Shown here piece after piece: positions 59,401-64,000 of a DNA stretch of 64,000 bases. The stretch covers positions 62,001 through 126,000 of the forward strand of contig JAJAGP010001354.1 in assembly GCA_025084515.1 (NCBI GenBank), read 5' to 3'. Source of the stretch: Ancistrus triradiatus. Taxonomy: Eukaryota; Chordata; Actinopteri; Siluriformes; Loricariidae. The position numbers and the translations under genes were made by a program. Each line of letters starts with the position of its first letter. Within the stretch, counting starts at the first letter, position 1. The notes beneath the pieces were generated by a model that was not told where the DNA came from, made no database searches, and saw nothing but the letters and a program-made list of their open reading frames with translations.

Positions 59401-60635
59401 ATTCTACACAGATTCCCTCTGCTTGAGAAGCCTTTAGGAATGCTGCCATTCCATTATTTCCATAATCTGTGTCACTGCGCACTGCTCCAATCCATGTCCA
59501 GCCAAAATGCTTGACCATCCTTGCTAGTGCAGCTGCTTGGTGGTGGTCACTAGGTAGGTATGGTCCTAAAGAAGGCAGGAAACTGTTTCTTATCGCTCAA
59601 ACATGCACAGGTTGCATAGTGACTCACCTGTAATTAAGAAAATGCAAGGAATGAGAAAAGAACATTTGGACTGACAGGCTTAATTCTCCTTTCCTCACTC
59701 AATTTAATATGTCAGCATTAATTAACAATTAGTCAGTTAATAAAGTTACATACTATGCAACACTGTCCATGAATTCTAAATATGGCATGGTATAATTATA
59801 TACATCCATATCTAGCAACACAGTAATTAAAAAATATATTTTATCATGTGGAAAAATAACTTTCACCTGTGGAATTCCAAAAAGACCAAGCATTCTGGCT
59901 ATGCTGATTGAAGGTGTTGAAGAAGATGCTCCTATGACAGCAGTTACAGCAGCTGCTGCTGATTTTGTACAATAAACTGTGTCATTAAAATCTGGATCAA
60001 AACCATTCATGAGCTGAAGTGCAACTCTGAGTGATATTGGCACAGATGAGCATGAATCATATATCTGGTAGCCTAATGTGATGCCTGGGAGGAGATCTGT
60101 TCCGTTGTTGATCTCATGGATAGTGAATTCCATAGCACGGGCAAAACGCAGCTCCCTGTAGTCCATTCTGTTGGTAAACACACAGAAATATATTAACTGA
60201 AGAAAATAAAACTTTATTATATTTTCATCCACCATTTAACACAACCCATCAGTCAATCAACTATTAAATAAAAAAAACAAACATGGATGTTATAATTATT
60301 GATTGAGTAGTTATTATATGTTGATGTATGTTTACTAAATAATAACTACTTTTATCAATAATTCTGACAGAATATCCTGTGCCCAGTCCACACACAGACC
60401 TCCCAGTGCACTGTAGCTGTGGTGGCTGTGTGGTGTAGGTCATCTGCTCTGAAGTCGTATAAGAATGAATGCTGAACATCCCTCCGATTACGAAGTCTCC
60501 ATTCTTAAATATACCAGGCAGCTGAGCTTCATTCCACAGCCTGCAGTTTGCTGGGTTATCATTACATGCAGCAGGGCTGAGCCCTGCTATGCACAGTATC
60601 AAAACAATTGGCATTAGATTGAAACTGAGCTGCAT
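56455..60635 (-). pseudogene. OlfC (V2R-like) chemoreceptor, gene 3, frameshifted by a 4-bp duplication
   Basis: Exons in coding order: 60635-60400, 60167-59867, 59627-58829, 58588-58364, 58196-58073, 57359-56455. All have GT-AG borders, and sizes equal or nearly equal those of gene 2. Signal peptide (MPIVLILCIAGLS), Venus-flytrap (GASSSTPSISIARMLGLFG, HYATCACLSD, HFGWTWIGAV), NCD3G (CPPGTRKAVQKR) and seven helices (FGPPQQRFSVIAFTL, ARKLPDNFNEAKFITFSML) are all intact. In exon 3 the plus strand has AGGTAGGT at 59552-59559 where gene 2 has one AGGT. The 4 extra bases shift the frame and a stop follows at once after FFRTIP. Exon 3 is 799 nt, not a multiple of 3. Everything else is open, so this is a very young pseudogene, a segregating null allele or a sequencing error. 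Confidence 0.85.
57690..57905. repeat. 138-bp-period dispersed repeat, second locus, in an OlfC intron
   Basis: Two units starting ACCTGCCAAG at 57701 and ACTTGCCAGG at 57839 (period 138), with GGGCCCCAAGGGCATCGCAT and GAATTTCGTGGCCGTAGGTC. This is the same family as 20463-20740. It lies in intron 5 of OlfC gene 3. Confidence 0.75.
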
Positions 60636-60690
60636 GGTGAGATCAGTGGCTTCCAGCCCTCTGAAAGCCTGGACAACTGTCTTACAGCGC

Positions 60691-60699
60691 TTTAAATAA
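60691..60699 (-). promoter_or_regulatory. TATA-like box of OlfC gene 3
   Basis: TTATTTAAA on the minus strand about 56 bases upstream of the ATG at 60635. Candidate only. Confidence 0.35.
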
Positions 60700-61064
60700 C
60701 CATGTTGGTTTGATGTAAATGTAGAGTGTAATTTAAGGACAAGGGGTGTGGTTATCCAGTGTTAATGATACTAATGGACATTCACATTTATTATGCTTCT
60801 CTAGGACGTAGAAGGTTGTCATTTTGGTCATAATCTCATTAAATCATAAGCCTTCTCATTGCCAAATAAACAGCTAATTAAAAACTACAGTTTTGTCAGA
60901 TTTATGTAACAAAATGAAAAATTAGGGCTTTTACTTAATATTTAAACTTTTAAAATCAGACATGGTACTGGCCATTTTGCCTGATTACGAAATTGCCAGC
61001 AGAGTAGTAGATTACTCGTTTTCATTTTGAACACTGGTGACACATAAACTAATCTGGGTTTAAT

Positions 61065-61068
<4 letters not shown>

Positions 61069-61111
<43 letters not shown>
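61069..61111. repeat. (CA)n microsatellite
   Basis: Uninterrupted AC dinucleotide run of about 43 bases. Confidence 0.95.
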
Positions 61112-61113
<2 letters not shown>

Positions 61114-61139
61114 TTAATACTGTACAGATGCATGGCTCT

Positions 61140-61300
61140 GTAATATGAGGAGAAAACCAGAGTACCCAGAGGAAATATACACAGATCTGTGGAGAACATG
61201 CAAACTCCACACAGGCAGCGTCAAGGCTTAGATTTGAACCCAGTTCTCTGCAGCTGTGAGGCAACAGTCTTAACCACAGTGCTGCTGTGCTGCCCACATC
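61140..61300 (-). repeat. tRNA-derived SINE, family 3
   Basis: Minus strand: CACTGTGGTTAAGACTGTTG (A-box-like), CTGGGTTCAAATCTAAGCC (B box), GTGGAGTTTGCATGTTCTCC, CTCTGGGTACTCTGGTTTTC. Confidence 0.75.
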
Positions 61301-62266
61301 ACATTTTTTTGTTTGCATAAAACAATTAAATTTTCCAATGTGGACAATGAACTAGCTATACATTAGGTAAAAAGCAAGATACTTTAATTATTTAGATTTT
61401 GTTTTAAGTTGTGTTGAGTGATATTTTTTTACACTCTGTTTATTTAAGAAAAAACAGAATTGCACCGAAAGGAAGAAAATTCCTTATTTTTTATAGTTTC
61501 TCCTAAGAACAATTCTATTTGAAAAAAGAAACAAAGAAAGAAAGAACTAGAAAAGTGTGTAGTGAGGGGAGAATTTTTATTTTATTTATTATATTGTGGT
61601 TTCCCTTTTTCTACCTCAAAAAAGATTTATTTTTGTAATGTTAAGGCAAACTTTGTTTTGTTACTGTTCAATTGTTTCTAAACAAAAATGTTGACTGTGA
61701 TACTAAAGTATTTTGTTGTCACGTACAATGTTTGGCGAAATTCTATTCTAGGTCTTTTGGATCAATCTATTGATAATATAGCTTACTCAAGAGTGGTGTA
61801 TCATCTCTTAATATGTTCTGTTTTCTTGAGAAAATTCACTGATAATTTAAATTTTGACATGCACAAAGTTCCCATATTTAAATAGGTGACTCTCGGTGGC
61901 ACTTTTGATATATGTTTAAACTCTGGATTTAAGCTCCACTAAGGTAACTACTACGGGAGCCAGATTCCACTGTGTTGTGACAATTTGTTTGTTGTAAAGC
62001 AGTTTATATGGCCCTATAGAAACATGTGGATTTGTCTGATATTACAAGTCCTGGACATAAGGTTTCCACAGTTTCTATACCTCATTTGCAGTTAGCAAGT
62101 ATACTTTAAGAATGTCATTTATACCTTCAGAGCACTGCAGAAGATGAAGCAGACAGATCTGTAGTGTTTAATGCTTGTATTTTTTAGTGAAAGCTATTAC
62201 CACTAACTAGTTCACATGTGTTTATTGTAGTCAATAATTAAGTCAATAATTAACTGATATCAGAAT
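61301..62266. other. Intergenic, AT-rich
   Basis: No coding or RNA feature recognised. Confidence 0.5.
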
Positions 62267-62786
62267 TACCGTATTTTTCGAACCAAAAAGCGCACCGGAT
62301 TATAAGATGCAATATCAACGATCGGCTGCTAATGGGTATATTTTCATACATAAAGCGCACCGAGTTATAAGATGCATGAAATGAAACTTCTTGCTTCCTC
62401 CACTTTGGTATCATTGATTCATTAATGTTGAATTCTCTCGCAGCTGCTCTATGTCCATGTTGTACTGCGTGATCGATAGCGTTGAGTTTGAAATCCGCTT
62501 CGAAAATAAATGAATGAATGCGCACACTCTAATGCTGAAGCACATACCGTATTACTCAGCGATGTTTCCTGACTACGGTGGCCGTGAGCTTCGTAACCTA
62601 CCAAGACCGTGCTAAAACATTTTGACAGATTTATGAGCGCCGTGTACCATCTACAATCAGTTCTAGGTCAGAAGGCTCAACCAGAATTAATTCATACATT
62701 ACACGCACCGCATTTAAAGGCACACTGTCGATTTTTGAGAAAATGAAAGGATTTTAAGTGCGCCTTATGGTCTGAAAAATACGGTA
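62267..62786 (-). mobile_element. pogo-like (Tc1/mariner superfamily) miniature element
   Basis: Ends TACCGTATTTTTCGAACC and the mirrored TCTGAAAAATACGGTA are terminal inverted repeats with TA edges. On the minus strand (about 62525-62377) a CENP-B/pogo-type helix-turn-helix is readable: FEADFKLNAIDHAVQHG, then RAAAREFNINESMIPKWRKQ. It has no DDE part. At 520 bp it is a deleted, non-autonomous copy. Confidence 0.75.
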
Positions 62787-64000
62787 GTAGTAATTAAAAC
62801 AACCTAATTAGTAGATGAAGTAAAACTCTACCCATGTATTACATAGTGACAGTCCCTAAATGGTTCTAGTATATCAATGCCTAACTTCTGCCATAGTCTG
62901 GATGGAAGAGTACATGGTTGTAAGGAAGTAATTTGTTAAATGTATCAAGGAGATGCAACTGAATTTTCAACATATTAGTCAATGGTAGGCCATCAGTAGG
63001 GAAACCGCAAGCATTGTGTAGTGTGAACTGTACCTTGATGTTACTCATGTTAAGGTTAACTGTCTGAGTGCTTGAGGCACTATGAAGTGATTTGCCTAAT
63101 AAAAAAGTACAGAGCCACAGCTAGGTGTAAGGTACTCTCTGTCTATGGCCATCCCTTCTCAGTTTGAGTAGGGAGTATGCACAACTTTCAGGAAGTTGAA
63201 ATAAATTGCTTTGAGATCAGACTTAATTAATGGACTAACTGCTGGATCAACTGGTCATGGCTGCCTTGTCATTTAGTACAGGCAAACAGGAATTGGCAAT
63301 GCATACTGGTATTCTGTGCACCAGGATGATGTACTACATCATAAATATAGTCCATTATTCTAGCTAACCCAGCATATCCTAGATCATTTGTTTACAGGAG
63401 GGATTGTTGGTTGGTACAAATAGTTGGTTGGTACAAAAAGGCAATATAGTACTTCTTTCTCTGTGATTGAACACTTGTGCTTGCACAAAGTGTATGAGTC
63501 TGTGAAGCAAAGGCAACATAGGTTCTGAATTACCATCATGAATTTCAGTCAACATGGCTCACAAGAACATGGGAACATTTCAAAACAACATCATGGGAAC
63601 ATGAAATACTGTACTCTTTTTACAAATTCAAAACTGGATTGAGCCATACCAGACCATGTGAAAGTTCCTTCCTTATTGAGTCCTTTTCTTCTATCTTACA
63701 TTCATACAAATGTTGCACATGTAATTAAGCCAGATAATCATGAGATCATATTAAGTTAAAAAGAGTAGTAGTATCAGTATTATCACTCAGGATAATATAT
63801 TAATACTCAGGGATGATATTCACATCATCCAAAAGCAAACCATTTGCTGACATCATGTCTCCCAGTGTAACAACCTGCTTTCTGCGTGTGTGGGCACATC
63901 ACATGAGCTTGAACAAGACAGACAATGCAGACATCTGCATCTTCCATATGTTTTTGGGTCCTGCATGTGTGAGTGCTAGATGGTGTTGTGCTTTGTATCT
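62787..64000. other. Intergenic to window edge
   Basis: No exon, RNA gene or recognisable repeat in the last 1.2 kb. Confidence 0.5.

Noticed and set aside
1..64000. A previously undescribed multi-gene defence or metabolic system
   Set aside because: All host genes seen belong to known vertebrate families (class II PI3K, OlfC receptors) and everything else traces to mobile or tandem repeats.

Overview
The window is vertebrate nuclear DNA, most likely from a teleost fish. The genes have canonical GT-AG introns. There are many fish-type Tc1/mariner remnants, tRNA-derived SINEs and Ty3/gypsy pieces. Three genes belong to the fish OlfC (V2R-like) pheromone and amino-acid receptor family. The species cannot be named from the sequence.

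Layout. (1) 1-2600 holds decayed Tc1 and SINE pieces. (2) 2609-12463 (+) is the 3' part of a class II phosphoinositide 3-kinase gene, best matching PIK3C2A. It has thirteen exons that join without a frame break (576 codons plus stop) and cover the kinase core, PX and C2 domains; the 5' part lies left of the window. (3) 12464-26100 is its 3' flank followed by repeat-rich DNA: several Tc1-like elements, a 138-bp-period satellite, a GTTGCTATGG-type minisatellite and a decayed gypsy element (-). (4) 26218-31062 (+) is a complete six-exon OlfC receptor gene (867 aa). (5) 31100-34700 holds hAT-like and Tc1-like remnants. (6) 34723-38845 (-) is a second complete six-exon OlfC gene (859 aa). (7) 38900-56400 is almost wholly mobile or repetitive: SINEs, gag-like repeats with coding minisatellites, a LINE tail, a second decayed gypsy (-), a 2.3-kb minisatellite, Tc1 debris, and a gypsy element (+) with two LTRs, an ATATT target duplication, an intact gag and a chromodomain, but most of its RT deleted. 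(8) 56455-60635 (-) is a third OlfC gene, a close paralogue of the second; a single 4-bp tandem duplication in exon 3 shifts its frame. (9) 60700-64000 has a CA microsatellite, a SINE and a pogo-like miniature element.

How it works together. The OlfC proteins are class C GPCRs: a Venus-flytrap ligand domain, a cysteine-rich linker and seven membrane helices. They would be expressed in microvillous olfactory neurons. Genes 2 and 3 look like a tandem duplication later separated by about 17 kb of retroelements. Gene 1 is divergently oriented and more diverged. The PI3K gene is a housekeeping neighbour at the cluster edge. The points most worth checking are the one-lesion OlfC pseudogene, the 138-bp repeat shared by two distant loci with an open 46-codon frame, the higher-order minisatellite abutting a gypsy gag, and the hairpin that replaces the poly(A) region of one LTR.
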